From NCBI RefSeq assembly GCF_003668575.1, contig NZ_RCVZ01000006.1, positions 62,001 through 126,000 on the forward strand: a stretch of DNA of 64,000 nt. The letters run 5' to 3'. This DNA comes from Falsibacillus albus. GTDB taxonomy: Bacteria > Bacillota > Bacilli > Bacillales > DSM-25281. A model generated the notes under the pieces. It did not search any database. It was given only the letters and a program-made list of their open reading frames with translations, and was not told where the DNA came from. Position numbers and translations under genes: made by a program. Positions 32,750-41,207 of the stretch are shown here, in pieces (within the stretch, counting starts at the first letter, position 1; each line of letters starts with the position of its first letter).

Positions 32750-34315
32750 CTAAAAGTTTTTTACCTGTCCGACGCGGGGATATATCATTTCTTCTGCATG
32801 ATCATTCGAACTGGACCTGCTGCCCATTATTTCCAAGAAGATTCCTGCATAATGTTCATCCCATTGAGTTCCGCGGCCATCATTTATGATGGCAAGGGCT
32901 TTGTCTGGATTCATACCTTTTCTATATGGTCTGTTGGAGGTCATGGCATCATAGGCATCTGCTATGGCAATGATCCTTCCAAATACGGGGATGTCTTTTC
33001 CTGCAAGCCCAGAGGGATACCCTTTGCCATCCACTCTTTCGTGGTGATGCTTGATCCCCGGGAGAAGCTGTCGCATATTTTCAGGAAGATTGACCTCTGA
33101 AAGAATTTGGGCACCAATCAAAGGATGCTCTTTAATTTGATTGAACTCTTCATTGGTTAATTTACCATCCTTCAGAAGGATATCATCTTTGATCCCGATT
33201 TTCCCGATATCGTGCAGCAGAGCTGATTTTACCAGCCAATTCAATTGATCTGCAGACAATTGTGCTTTTTCACCAATTAATAAAGAATAGTCAGCCACCC
33301 TTTGTGAATGACCTGCCGTATAAGGATCCCTCGCATCCAACGCAGCTGCAATGACCGTGAAAAAACTATCGAGCAGCTGAGAGTTTTGCTTATCCCGAAG
33401 TTTGATCGATAGGATCATATGGTTGAAGCCATGGATTAATTCAGCGAATTCATCCGTATGGTGATTTGGCAGCATTGAAATACTGCCCTCTTGCACTTCT
33501 TTAAATCCTAACTGCATTTCGAGCAGCGGCTTTTGAATGCTTTTATAAAGCAAGATTGCCCCGGTGATGCTGAAAAGGATGATAACAAAGATGATGATGG
33601 CTGCCCAGCTCAAATATTCATTTGAGACAACGATGGATGACTCAACGAATCTAACCTGTGTGGCGAGACTGAAGAGGAGCACTGGAAACAAAGATAAAAA
33701 CAATGCTCCGATCAGCAGCTTCCTTTTAATGCTGAAAAAATAATGTTGATCGGACGCTAGCGTCGACTGATACAGGCTCATGGACCTCTCCTGCAAATCC
33801 AATATGATCGCTCTGATGGATTGTTGGGTTAAAAAAAACTCAATTAAAGCATGCATAGAAGCGATGAGCAAAGCACCGATAAAAGCCAAAATAATAAACG
33901 AATACGGAATTTTCAATATCCCGATTCGGATGAAAATCAGCGTCAATACAATTGATGGGATAGCCAACCCAAGAAAGTGGGGGAGCAATATCCTCTTAAC
34001 AGTCAAGTAAGGGAACTGCAAAATCACTTTGTATGCTGTAAGCAGCTGATTTTTTGATATTTGCCCCTTTACATAAATTTCATAAAGAGGTTTCAAATGC
34101 AATCGATAGACGATCATCTCCGAGGACAGCATGACGCATAAAGAAAATGCCAAGATGAACCAGATTGCTTTTACTTCTGTGGCCGACAGATTCAATGTCT
34201 GAAAGATAAATATCGACCCGATCCCCAATACTGCGACAAGTGAACCTATCAGATAATTGAACAGCATTCTTTTTTTGAATTGAGTATATATTGACAAAGG
34301 TTTTTTACTCCTCAT
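32750..34315 (-). CDS. Membrane HD-GYP domain protein
   Basis: This 521-residue protein has about six membrane segments in its first 260 residues, a HAMP-like linker (YKSIQKPLLEMQLGF), and a C-terminal HD-GYP domain with LLHDIGKIG and HHERVDGKGYPSG. HD-GYP proteins hydrolyse cyclic di-GMP or related dinucleotides. The metal-site histidines and aspartates and the GYP loop are intact, so the domain is likely active. The membrane part may sense an external or membrane signal. The ATG at 34315 has no good ribosome binding site, so the exact start is uncertain. Confidence 0.82.
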   Translation of the reverse strand: MRSKKPLSIYTQFKKRMLFNYLIGSLVAVLGIGSIFIFQTLNLSATEVKAIWFILAFSLCVMLSSEMIVYRLHLKPLYEIYVKGQISKNQLLTAYKVILQFPYLTVKRILLPHFLGLAIPSIVLTLIFIRIGILKIPYSFIILAFIGALLIASMHALIEFFLTQQSIRAIILDLQERSMSLYQSTLASDQHYFFSIKRKLLIGALFLSLFPVLLFSLATQVRFVESSIVVSNEYLSWAAIIIFVIILFSITGAILLYKSIQKPLLEMQLGFKEVQEGSISMLPNHHTDEFAELIHGFNHMILSIKLRDKQNSQLLDSFFTVIAAALDARDPYTAGHSQRVADYSLLIGEKAQLSADQLNWLVKSALLHDIGKIGIKDDILLKDGKLTNEEFNQIKEHPLIGAQILSEVNLPENMRQLLPGIKHHHERVDGKGYPSGLAGKDIPVFGRIIAIADAYDAMTSNRPYRKGMNPDKALAIINDGRGTQWDEHYAGIFLEIMGSRSSSNDHAEEMIYPRVGQVKNF

Positions 34316-34390
34316 ATGGAAATTTATACTTAAAGTATATCATTTTCTGACATGACCGAATATACTCCTACATCAAGGAAAGCTCTCAGT

Positions 34391-34418
34391 TTGACATTCT
34401 CTTTCAGTGTTGTATAAT
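34391..34418 (+). promoter_or_regulatory. cspD promoter
   Basis: TTGACA (34391-34396) and TATAAT (34413-34418) are 16 bases apart. The start point near 34425 gives a leader of about 147 nt, typical of cold-shock genes. Confidence 0.75.
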
Positions 34419-34458
34419 TATTTAAAAGAATAAACATTTTACAAATAATGAGTTCGCT

Positions 34459-34514
34459 ATTCACATATTATAAAGAGTGATCACAGGAAGCGGTACTTTT
34501 TATAATATGTGAAT
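34459..34514 (+). promoter_or_regulatory. 16-bp perfect hairpin in the cspD leader
   Basis: ATTCACATATTATAAA (34459-34474) pairs perfectly with TTTATAATATGTGAAT (34499-34514) and is followed by TTTTTTATTT. It has the form of an intrinsic terminator lying between promoter and gene. It may act as a temperature- or factor-dependent attenuator. Confidence 0.65.
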
Positions 34515-34571
34515 TTTTTATTTATAAAATTGAAGCATATTAATATTTTTGATTGTAATGGAGGATTTACC

Positions 34572-34772
34572 GTGGAAAAAGGAACTGTAAAATGGTTTAA
34601 CGCAGAAAAAGGCTTTGGATTCATCGAAGTTGAAGGCGGAAATGATGTATTTGTTCACTTCTCAGCTATCACTGGCGAAGGCTTCAAAACATTGGAAGAA
34701 GGCCAACAGGTTGAATTCGAAATCGTAGAAGGCAATCGTGGCCCACAAGCAGCTAACGTTGTAAAATTATAA
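34572..34772 (+). CDS. cspD: Cold-shock protein CspD
   Basis: This 66-residue single-domain RNA chaperone has RNP1 KGFGFIEV and RNP2 VFVHFSAI. It is close to B. subtilis CspD, sharing [20 protein letters not shown] and [14 protein letters not shown]. It binds single-stranded RNA and DNA and keeps mRNAs unfolded in the cold. GGAGG lies seven bases ahead of the GTG at 34572. A long leader with a hairpin precedes it. Confidence 0.92.
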   Translation: MEKGTVKWFNAEKGFGFIEVEGGNDVFVHFSAITGEGFKTLEEGQQVEFEIVEGNRGPQAANVVKL

Positions 34773-34925
34773 TCAGCAGATTCTGGTTTATTGAATAGCT
34801 ATCCTAACATGGGTAGCTATTTTTATAAAAGGCTATTTCCGAAGGATTGCTGTTCGAAAATTACAGCAATGACTCCGAAAACAGCTTTATCAAATATAAA
34901 TACTACCAATGGAGGTAAGTTCCAT

Positions 34926-35129
34926 ATGGCATTTGGAAGAAAACCTGAAGAAGAGATTATTACAGCCGAAACAAAGATTTGGGAATGTACATCCGATTCC
35001 TGCAAAGGATGGATACGAGATAATTTCAAAAGCAGCGAAGATCCTCGCTGTCCTCTTTGTGGTAGTGAAATGGAATCTACGACAAAAGTACTTCAAGTTG
35101 TCGATAACAACAGTCCGATTAAAGACTAA
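34926..35129 (+). CDS. YdjO-like cold-inducible protein
   Basis: This 67-residue protein has the YdjO pattern WECTSDSCKGWIRDNF followed by CPLCGSEM, giving two pairs of cysteines for a zinc site. The family is described as cold inducible in B. subtilis, which fits its place after cspD. GGAGG precedes the ATG at 34926 at a slightly long distance. It shares the strong terminator downstream. Confidence 0.78.
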   Translation: MAFGRKPEEEIITAETKIWECTSDSCKGWIRDNFKSSEDPRCPLCGSEMESTTKVLQVVDNNSPIKD

Positions 35130-35140
35130 TATGATTCTTT

Positions 35141-35186
35141 GAAAAGGCTGTCCCTAAGGTGAGAAAACTTATGGGACAGCCTTTTC
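35141..35186 (+). terminator. Terminator after the cspD/ydjO region
   Basis: GAAAAGGCTGTCCC (35141-35154) pairs perfectly with GGGACAGCCTTTTC (35173-35186). Confidence 0.85.
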
Positions 35187-35227
35187 TCGATGGGATTTTT
35201 AACTTTGCAATAATGAGGATGATTAAA

Positions 35228-35872
35228 GTGGCTCCAATTGTTTCGAGAGAATATAAAGAAAAAATGAAAAAAAAAATAATGGAAACTGCTTTTTTGTGCT
35301 TTGCTGAAAAGGGATTTCAGGTCGCCACGATGGATGATATTGTCAAAAATTCCGGCATGAGCAAGGGAGCGATCTACAATTATTTTAAAAGTAAAGATGA
35401 CATTTATATTGCCTTGATGGAGGAAAGAACAAAGACAAGCATTGGACAGCTTAAAGACAAGCTCTCAGCCATTCCTTCAGCCAAAAAGCAAATGGAATTC
35501 TTATTAAATGTATATAGCCTTCAAGCTGAAAAAAATCCGGAGTGGCAGAACAATATTCGAGTCCATATCGAATTTTGGCTTCAATCTTCAAGGGATGAAA
35601 AATTAAAACTACTCCTTGAAAAGAGAATGAAAGAAATTTATCAACAATTGATTTTTGACATTCTCGAAGAAGGGAAACGCACGGGGGAGTTCTCCAAAAG
35701 TCTCGATTCAACCTTAATTTCCATCTTGTTCTGGTCAATCATCGATGGTATTTCCACCTATTATGGTGTGATGAAAGATGATTATCCATACCGTAAAGTG
35801 ATGGAGAAGGCAGGGGAAATGATTTTAAAAGAAATAAATCACAAATCCGAGTATCATAAGGAGGATATTTAG
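35228..35872 (+). CDS. TetR-family repressor
   Basis: This protein of about 214 residues has an N-terminal TetR helix-turn-helix (CFAEKGFQVATMDDIVKNSG then MSKGAIYNYFKSKDDIY) and a helical ligand-binding domain. GAGG precedes the GTG at 35228. The frame continues back to 35159 across the upstream terminator, which argues against the longer form. It is followed by a palindromic operator and a GNAT gene, so it probably represses that gene. The ligand is unknown. Confidence 0.78.
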   Translation: MAPIVSREYKEKMKKKIMETAFLCFAEKGFQVATMDDIVKNSGMSKGAIYNYFKSKDDIYIALMEERTKTSIGQLKDKLSAIPSAKKQMEFLLNVYSLQAEKNPEWQNNIRVHIEFWLQSSRDEKLKLLLEKRMKEIYQQLIFDILEEGKRTGEFSKSLDSTLISILFWSIIDGISTYYGVMKDDYPYRKVMEKAGEMILKEINHKSEYHKEDI

Positions 35873-35891
35873 TTTTTTTATAGAATAAAAT

Positions 35892-35909
35892 AAACCGTAC
35901 AGTCGGTTT
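35892..35909. promoter_or_regulatory. TetR-type operator
   Basis: AAACCGTACAGTCGGTTT has perfect AAACCG/CGGTTT arms around a six-base centre. It lies between the TetR gene and the GNAT start, just after a possible -10 (TAGAAT at 35881). Binding by the adjacent TetR protein is inferred. Confidence 0.6.
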
Positions 35910-35937
35910 TGATAAAACAAATAAAGGGGTGTTAAAT

Positions 35938-36867
35938 GTGGCATTAATGAAAAGGCTCTTTCAATGTACCCTAGAAGAATCAGTCACTGCTTGGAACAAA
36001 GGCTTTGAAGGGTATTATTTTGATGCGTCTACCGATGTCGATCGATTTACGAAAAGAATGATCTCCGACGGACTGCAGCCATCCATTTCCATAATCGCCT
36101 TTGAAGATGGATCACCTGTTGGGCTCGTGCTTAGTGGGAAGAGAAAAGTTAGAGGAGTCACGATGTCGTGGAATGGGGGGACAGGTGTCGCCACAGAATA
36201 TCGCCGACATGGAATTGGAAAGGAATTAATGGCTGAGGCTATGAGCATCTATCAAGAAGAGAATGTAGATGTTGCCACATTGGAAGCGATTTCCCAAAAT
36301 GAGAAAGCAATTAAACTTTATGAAAAAATGGGGTATCGAATTGTAGATGGAATCAATCACTATACTTTGAAAGGTGAATGGCAGGAAACAGATGACGGAA
36401 AAAGATTCTTCAATATCAAAAAAGGAAGTATCACAGACATAAAACAATTTGCTCTATACCAGGATAAGGGGCCTTGGCAGGCGCAATGGGAGCATATCGC
36501 GGATGCGGAGGCATGGATATCTATTAATGAAGAAGGAAATGTAAATGGATATGCCATTTATAAGAACCACTTTAATGAAGAAGGTACCTTACAGGCAGTT
36601 ACGCTATTTCAAGCAAATACCGCAGCTGATCAAGAAGGGGGTAGCCTCCTTCAGGCTTTGGTCAGGAAGGTATTCCAGCCCGAAGTCGAAAATCTTAAAC
36701 GAACGGCTGCATTTATTCCGGTTTCCAACAAAAATCTCGTTGCCTTGCTTTTAGAAAATGGCTTCGAAACTAGTGTTGAACAGGTTTATATGGTCAAACC
36801 ATTGACGGATAAAGGGGATGCATTTGTTCAGGAATATTATGCATTTTCCAAACAGGATGCGCATTGA
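35938..36867 (+). CDS. Tandem GNAT N-acetyltransferase
   Basis: This protein of about 309 residues has two GNAT-like halves. The first carries the acetyl-CoA loop GVATEYRRHGIGKELMAEAM and the NEKAIKLYEKMGY helix. The second half (residues about 155-309) is degenerate, without a clear Q/RxxGxG/A loop. It transfers acetyl groups from acetyl-CoA to an unknown amine. AAAGGGGTG precedes the GTG at 35938. A palindromic operator upstream links it to the neighbouring TetR gene, hinting at resistance or detoxification. Confidence 0.75.
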   Translation: MALMKRLFQCTLEESVTAWNKGFEGYYFDASTDVDRFTKRMISDGLQPSISIIAFEDGSPVGLVLSGKRKVRGVTMSWNGGTGVATEYRRHGIGKELMAEAMSIYQEENVDVATLEAISQNEKAIKLYEKMGYRIVDGINHYTLKGEWQETDDGKRFFNIKKGSITDIKQFALYQDKGPWQAQWEHIADAEAWISINEEGNVNGYAIYKNHFNEEGTLQAVTLFQANTAADQEGGSLLQALVRKVFQPEVENLKRTAAFIPVSNKNLVALLLENGFETSVEQVYMVKPLTDKGDAFVQEYYAFSKQDAH

Positions 36868-36925
36868 AAATGATTGACAGAGCTGGCGTGAAATTAATTT
36901 CATTCATTCTCTATTTTAAGGAATG

Positions 36926-36949
36926 GAAACAAACTTTACGAAAATAGCC
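36926..36949 (-). repeat. Solo end of the dispersed repeat
   Basis: GAAACAAACTTTACGAAAAT followed by AGCC matches the outer end of the repeat family (ACAAACTTTACGAAAA then GCC). No body of the element is attached. Confidence 0.45.
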
Positions 36950-36954
36950 ATAAG

Positions 36955-36990
36955 AAAAAGACTGCAAGTAAATTCCTGCAGTCTTTTTTT
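36955..36990 (-). terminator. Bidirectional terminator
   Basis: AAAAAGACTGCA pairs with TGCAGTCTTTTT around a ten-base loop, between the GNAT gene and the facing ABC-F gene. Both sides carry the needed A/T runs. Confidence 0.85.
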
Positions 36991-38607
<1,617 letters not shown>

Positions 38608-38719
38608 CTAGCAAATTATATCATTATACAGCGGAGATTGCGAACAAGATTTCGCAGTGGTTTTCTAGACTGCCATGATATAAATTCACAGATATTTTCG
38701 ATGCTGAAAAAACAAAAAA

Positions 38720-38744
38720 CTGAACTTCCATTTTCGAAGTTCAG
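38720..38744 (-). terminator. Terminator after the small membrane-protein gene
   Basis: CTGAACTTC pairs with GAAGTTCAG around a seven-base loop. On the minus strand a T-rich tail follows. Confidence 0.82.
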
Positions 38745-38748
38745 CCCG

Positions 38749-39024
38749 TCACGATTTCATTCTCCATGTCGTCAGTGTTGTTTTAAGTGAAGAATAGGTG
38801 CCAATGGCTGCATATCCATAAAAGTATCCCATGAAAAGCCCGGCTATCAGGTGTCCTTTGTGGCTGTAAAAGATTGAAATCACCAATCCTAAAAATAACG
38901 CCAGCGCCGGAACATATTTCCTGGGGAGCTTTCCTGTTAATTTAATAAATTGGGTCGCGGCAATAATGACAGGTATGGCTAATACTGCATCCCAAAAGTT
39001 TGTGTGTATGGTTGGGAACTCCAT
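38749..39024 (-). CDS. Small three-helix membrane protein
   Basis: This 91-residue protein has three hydrophobic segments (AVLAIPVIIAATQFIK, YVPALALFLGLVISIF, LIAGLFMGYFYGYAAIG). The short loops and size resemble small holins, but I cannot name a family. It stands at the edge of a GerP-like spore gene cluster, and its own terminator follows. A role in sporulation or in lysis of the mother cell would be speculation. Confidence 0.6.
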   Translation of the reverse strand: MEFPTIHTNFWDAVLAIPVIIAATQFIKLTGKLPRKYVPALALFLGLVISIFYSHKGHLIAGLFMGYFYGYAAIGTYSSLKTTLTTWRMKS

Positions 39025-39080
39025 TTTATCCCTCTTTTTTGTCGTTTTTCATAGAATGGTTCGTTTGCCTTGTTTTTATC

Positions 39081-39437
39081 CTACCGAATATTGATTTTCG
39101 GACCCTCTTTCGGCTTTTCCTGTACTTTGGAACGAGTTTTATCTTCTTCAATTGATCGTTCTTCTTCATTTTTTATCAATGACGAATATCCTTCGCCGTA
39201 AGTTGCGCCAATATAAAGCTTTCCTTTTAATTCTTTGATCCCGAGCTGGCCGAGGTGGTTATTTGTTTCATATTTATCGATCATCAGCTTTTCGATGTTT
39301 ACATGTTCAATCACGACCGATTGTTGATGTTCCTTGATATCTTTAAGCTCTTTCCTTAATTTTTTGATTTCTTTCGTTAAGACGGAAACATTCTTCTCAT
39401 ATTTCTTTTTTTGTTCGAATAATTTTTTAAAAAACAT
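39081..39437 (-). CDS. GerPC-like spore protein
   Basis: This protein of about 118 residues begins MFFKKLFEQKKKYEKN, then has a coiled-coil stretch (residues about 12-40), the segment IEHVNIEKLMIDKYETNNHL, and GIKELKGKLYIGATYGEG. This is the GerPC pattern (coiled coil followed by LxGxLxIG). GerPC is part of the GerP system that lets germinants pass the spore coat. The start at 39437 has only a weak AGGGAT upstream. The longer frame from 39467 has none. It lies beside other GerP-like genes. Confidence 0.65.
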   Translation of the reverse strand: MFFKKLFEQKKKYEKNVSVLTKEIKKLRKELKDIKEHQQSVVIEHVNIEKLMIDKYETNNHLGQLGIKELKGKLYIGATYGEGYSSLIKNEEERSIEEDKTRSKVQEKPKEGPKINIR

Positions 39438-39512
39438 TTTTATCCCTGCTTCATTTTTTGGAATCATGAGCGTTGTCCATTTTTATATGCATATTCGAAA
39501 GGGTGGTTTATC

Positions 39513-39782
39513 ATGAGTTTTTTATCTTCTGGATTGAACATTCAAGGTTTGAAAATCAATAAGGTCGGTGGGGGTTGTGTATTTAATACAGGGACATCCC
39601 ATATATCCAGGAAATTTAGTTCTATCAAAAGAAATGAAGGATTTGGAGAACAAAATGCTGATTATGTTGAATGCATCTTTCCTATTTACATTGTAGAAGA
39701 TGGTGATGAATTTGACAGCGGCTCCTCTAAGGTTAACTATTCTATTTCCACTACCTCACCTTCCAATTCAAGCCTGGAATAA
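39513..39782 (+). CDS. GerPA/GerPF-like small protein
   Basis: This 89-residue protein has FLSSGLNIQGLKINKVGGGC then VFNTGTSHISRKFSSIKRNE, and an NEGFGEQNADY block shared with the two GerP-like proteins downstream. The KxNxVxxGxVFNxG pattern recalls the GerPA/GerPF family of small beta-rich spore proteins, here with an extra C-terminal Ser-rich tail. AAGGGTGG precedes the ATG. Its 3' end overlaps the facing Hsp20 gene by 46 bp. Confidence 0.65.
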   Translation: MSFLSSGLNIQGLKINKVGGGCVFNTGTSHISRKFSSIKRNEGFGEQNADYVECIFPIYIVEDGDEFDSGSSKVNYSISTTSPSNSSLE

Positions 39783-40210
39783 GTGATTTGAAGGATCCCA
39801 TTAATGAACTTTGCAGAAAAATGATCTTTGCTTGCAGGTTCGGGAAGCTTAATTTGTCTTTCAAAAGAACCATGAAATCTTTCTTTCTGTATAAAAGTCG
39901 AGGTATGTTGAAGTGTTTGGGATTGGCCCTGTAAAACTAATGAATCCCCATTAAGGATAATTTTAATCTCCTCTTTTTGAAATCCGGGAAGATCGATCAA
40001 TAAGACATAATGTGAAGGTGTCTTTATGATATCCACCGCAGGAAATGGAGGGGGGGGATTTGAGGCGGCGTGATTATGGATGGGCTGCTGTCTTTGCGTG
40101 TCTCCCATGAAATCTTTCATATTTTCCTGATTCATAATGTTCTTCCAAAAATCCTGGCCATACATCTGCTGGGCAAAATCCATCCAATTTTTAATTTTAT
40201 CAGGATCCAT
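39737..40210 (-). CDS. Spore-type Hsp20 small heat-shock protein
   Basis: This 157-residue protein has a Met/Gln/Asn-rich N-terminal region (residues 1-55) and a C-terminal alpha-crystallin domain with SHYVLLIDLPGFQKEEIKI, the GSFERQIKLPEPA block and NGILQITYSRLE. It should act as an ATP-independent holdase. Position among GerP-like genes suggests use in the spore coat or during sporulation. AGGAGG lies seven bases before the ATG at 40210. The frame to 40255 is not supported. Confidence 0.75.
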   Translation of the reverse strand: MDPDKIKNWMDFAQQMYGQDFWKNIMNQENMKDFMGDTQRQQPIHNHAASNPPPPFPAVDIIKTPSHYVLLIDLPGFQKEEIKIILNGDSLVLQGQSQTLQHTSTFIQKERFHGSFERQIKLPEPASKDHFSAKFINGILQITYSRLELEGEVVEIE

Positions 40211-40287
40211 TTCTACACCTCCTAACGGGTTCAACATATGAGTAGTCCTTTGCACATATAGTTAATAAAAGGAAAGGAGTGAATACC

Positions 40288-40551
40288 ATGCCCGTCGCAA
40301 CTCCTTATGTAAATATTAATATTTACATGATTAAAATTAATTCCTTTGAAAATGCATCTGCTGTAAATATTGGCCAAAACTATTTATCTGATTGGCATAA
40401 TTCCGATAAGAAAAATCAAGGATTCGGTCAAAATTTTGGGGATGGAAGCGGATTTATCGGCACGAGGAATATGGTTGATGATCGGGACCAAATGGATTCG
40501 TTAAGCACATTTGAAGCTGTTAGATCTCATGAACAAGGTGAGGGGGAGTAG
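40288..40551 (+). CDS. GerPA/GerPF-like small protein
   Basis: This 87-residue protein has the segment NASAVNIGQNYLSDWHNSDK followed by KNQGFGQNFGDGSGF. The VNIG strand and NQGFG block are shared with its neighbours, and the first is typical of GerPA/GerPF proteins. AAAGGAG is eight bases ahead of the ATG at 40288. It is translationally close to the next gene: one base separates its stop from the following ATG. Confidence 0.65.
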   Translation: MPVATPYVNINIYMIKINSFENASAVNIGQNYLSDWHNSDKKNQGFGQNFGDGSGFIGTRNMVDDRDQMDSLSTFEAVRSHEQGEGE

Positions 40552-40552
40552 G

Positions 40553-40786
40553 ATGCTTTTTGCCCCGATGGTCGTAAATTTATTGGGATTCAAGGTGAAT
40601 GTAGCTGATCGTTCTGCGGTAGTAAATGTAGGTCCAAACCAACAAATAGATTTGTTTGTCTCGACCAAACAAAACCAAGGATTTGGAGAAGGAAACGGTG
40701 ATTTAGCACCGGTCTATATCCCGATAACCGTTGTGAATGATCCGGATGTCAATGATTCCAACTCTGGAAAATGGAGCCTTATCTGA
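40553..40786 (+). CDS. GerPA/GerPF-like small protein
   Basis: This 77-residue protein has FKVNVADRSAVVNVGPNQQI, then NQGFGEGNGDLAPV, and a C-terminal NDPDVNDSNSG matching the DPDVND ending of GerPA/GerPF proteins. This makes it the clearest GerP relative of the set. The ribosome binding site GAGGGGGAG lies across the end of the preceding gene, so the two are probably made together. Confidence 0.7.
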   Translation: MLFAPMVVNLLGFKVNVADRSAVVNVGPNQQIDLFVSTKQNQGFGEGNGDLAPVYIPITVVNDPDVNDSNSGKWSLI

Positions 40787-40803
40787 TTATTCATAGGAAT
40801 AGT

Positions 40804-40832
40804 TTGACATTTTATATTCAGAAGCATATGAT
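40804..40832 (+). promoter_or_regulatory. Sigma-A promoter of the mutS2-like leader
   Basis: TTGACA (40804-40809), 17 bases, and TATGAT (40827-40832) form a near-consensus vegetative promoter. The start point should be near 40839. Confidence 0.8.
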
Positions 40833-40838
40833 AGTGTT

Positions 40839-41057
40839 GTAATATTCATTATTATCTGCATTCAAAGGAGTAATGTTTTATGATGGGTGTCGTTCTTAAC
40901 TAATCCGTAATTTTATACGGTCATTCCAACAGGCCCGTCCGAAAAAAGCGATTTCGGATATCTATTTGTCATGCCTGAGGAATGAATGTTAAGAACAATG
41001 GTCATAGCTCATTAATTCCTATTTAGGAAAGCTGTGTATCGTGCACAGCTTTTTTTA
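40839..41057 (+). ncRNA. Structured leader RNA or small RNA with seven-codon ORF
   Basis: The predicted transcript begins at the promoter above and ends at an intrinsic terminator (AAAGCTGTG/CACAGCTTT then TTTTTTT, 41028-41057). It holds a seven-codon ORF (40880-40903, MMGVVLN) with an ideal AAAGGAG site. Its last codons GTTCTTAAC (40892-40900) pair with GTTAAGAAC (40988-40996). Inside lie a hairpin 40905-40920 (CCGTA/TACGG) and an arm TCATTCC/GGAATGA (40921-40927 with 40979-40985) capped by AGGC/GCCT and CCGAAA/TTTCGG. GGAATGAATG (40979-40988) can instead pair with CATTAATTCC (41010-41019). I know of no named family with this layout. Confidence 0.65.
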
Positions 41058-41118
41058 TTGTCCATGTACAATATACCTAAATCATTTAATAGCTTTTTGG
41101 CGTTTTTTCGCTGAATGG

Positions 41119-41156
41119 ACCGCAATGAACATTGTTCATTGCGGTTTTATTTTTTG
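41119..41156 (+). terminator. Second terminator in the mutS2-like leader
   Basis: ACCGCAATGAAC (41119-41130) and GTTCATTGCGGT (41134-41145) form a perfect 12-bp stem with an ATT loop, followed by TTTTATTTTTTG. It lies about 50 bp before the mutS2-like start codon. Confidence 0.88.
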
Positions 41157-41207
41157 TTCAATGAAAATTCGTCAAGGGGAAATCCACATTCTTTAGGAGG
41201 AAAAACA

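Noticed and set aside
41097-41160. Hairpin at 41119-41145 as a second LexA-type site (GAACATTGTTC)
   Set aside because: The GAAC and GTTC arms are three bases apart, not four, and the sequence is fully explained as a terminator stem.
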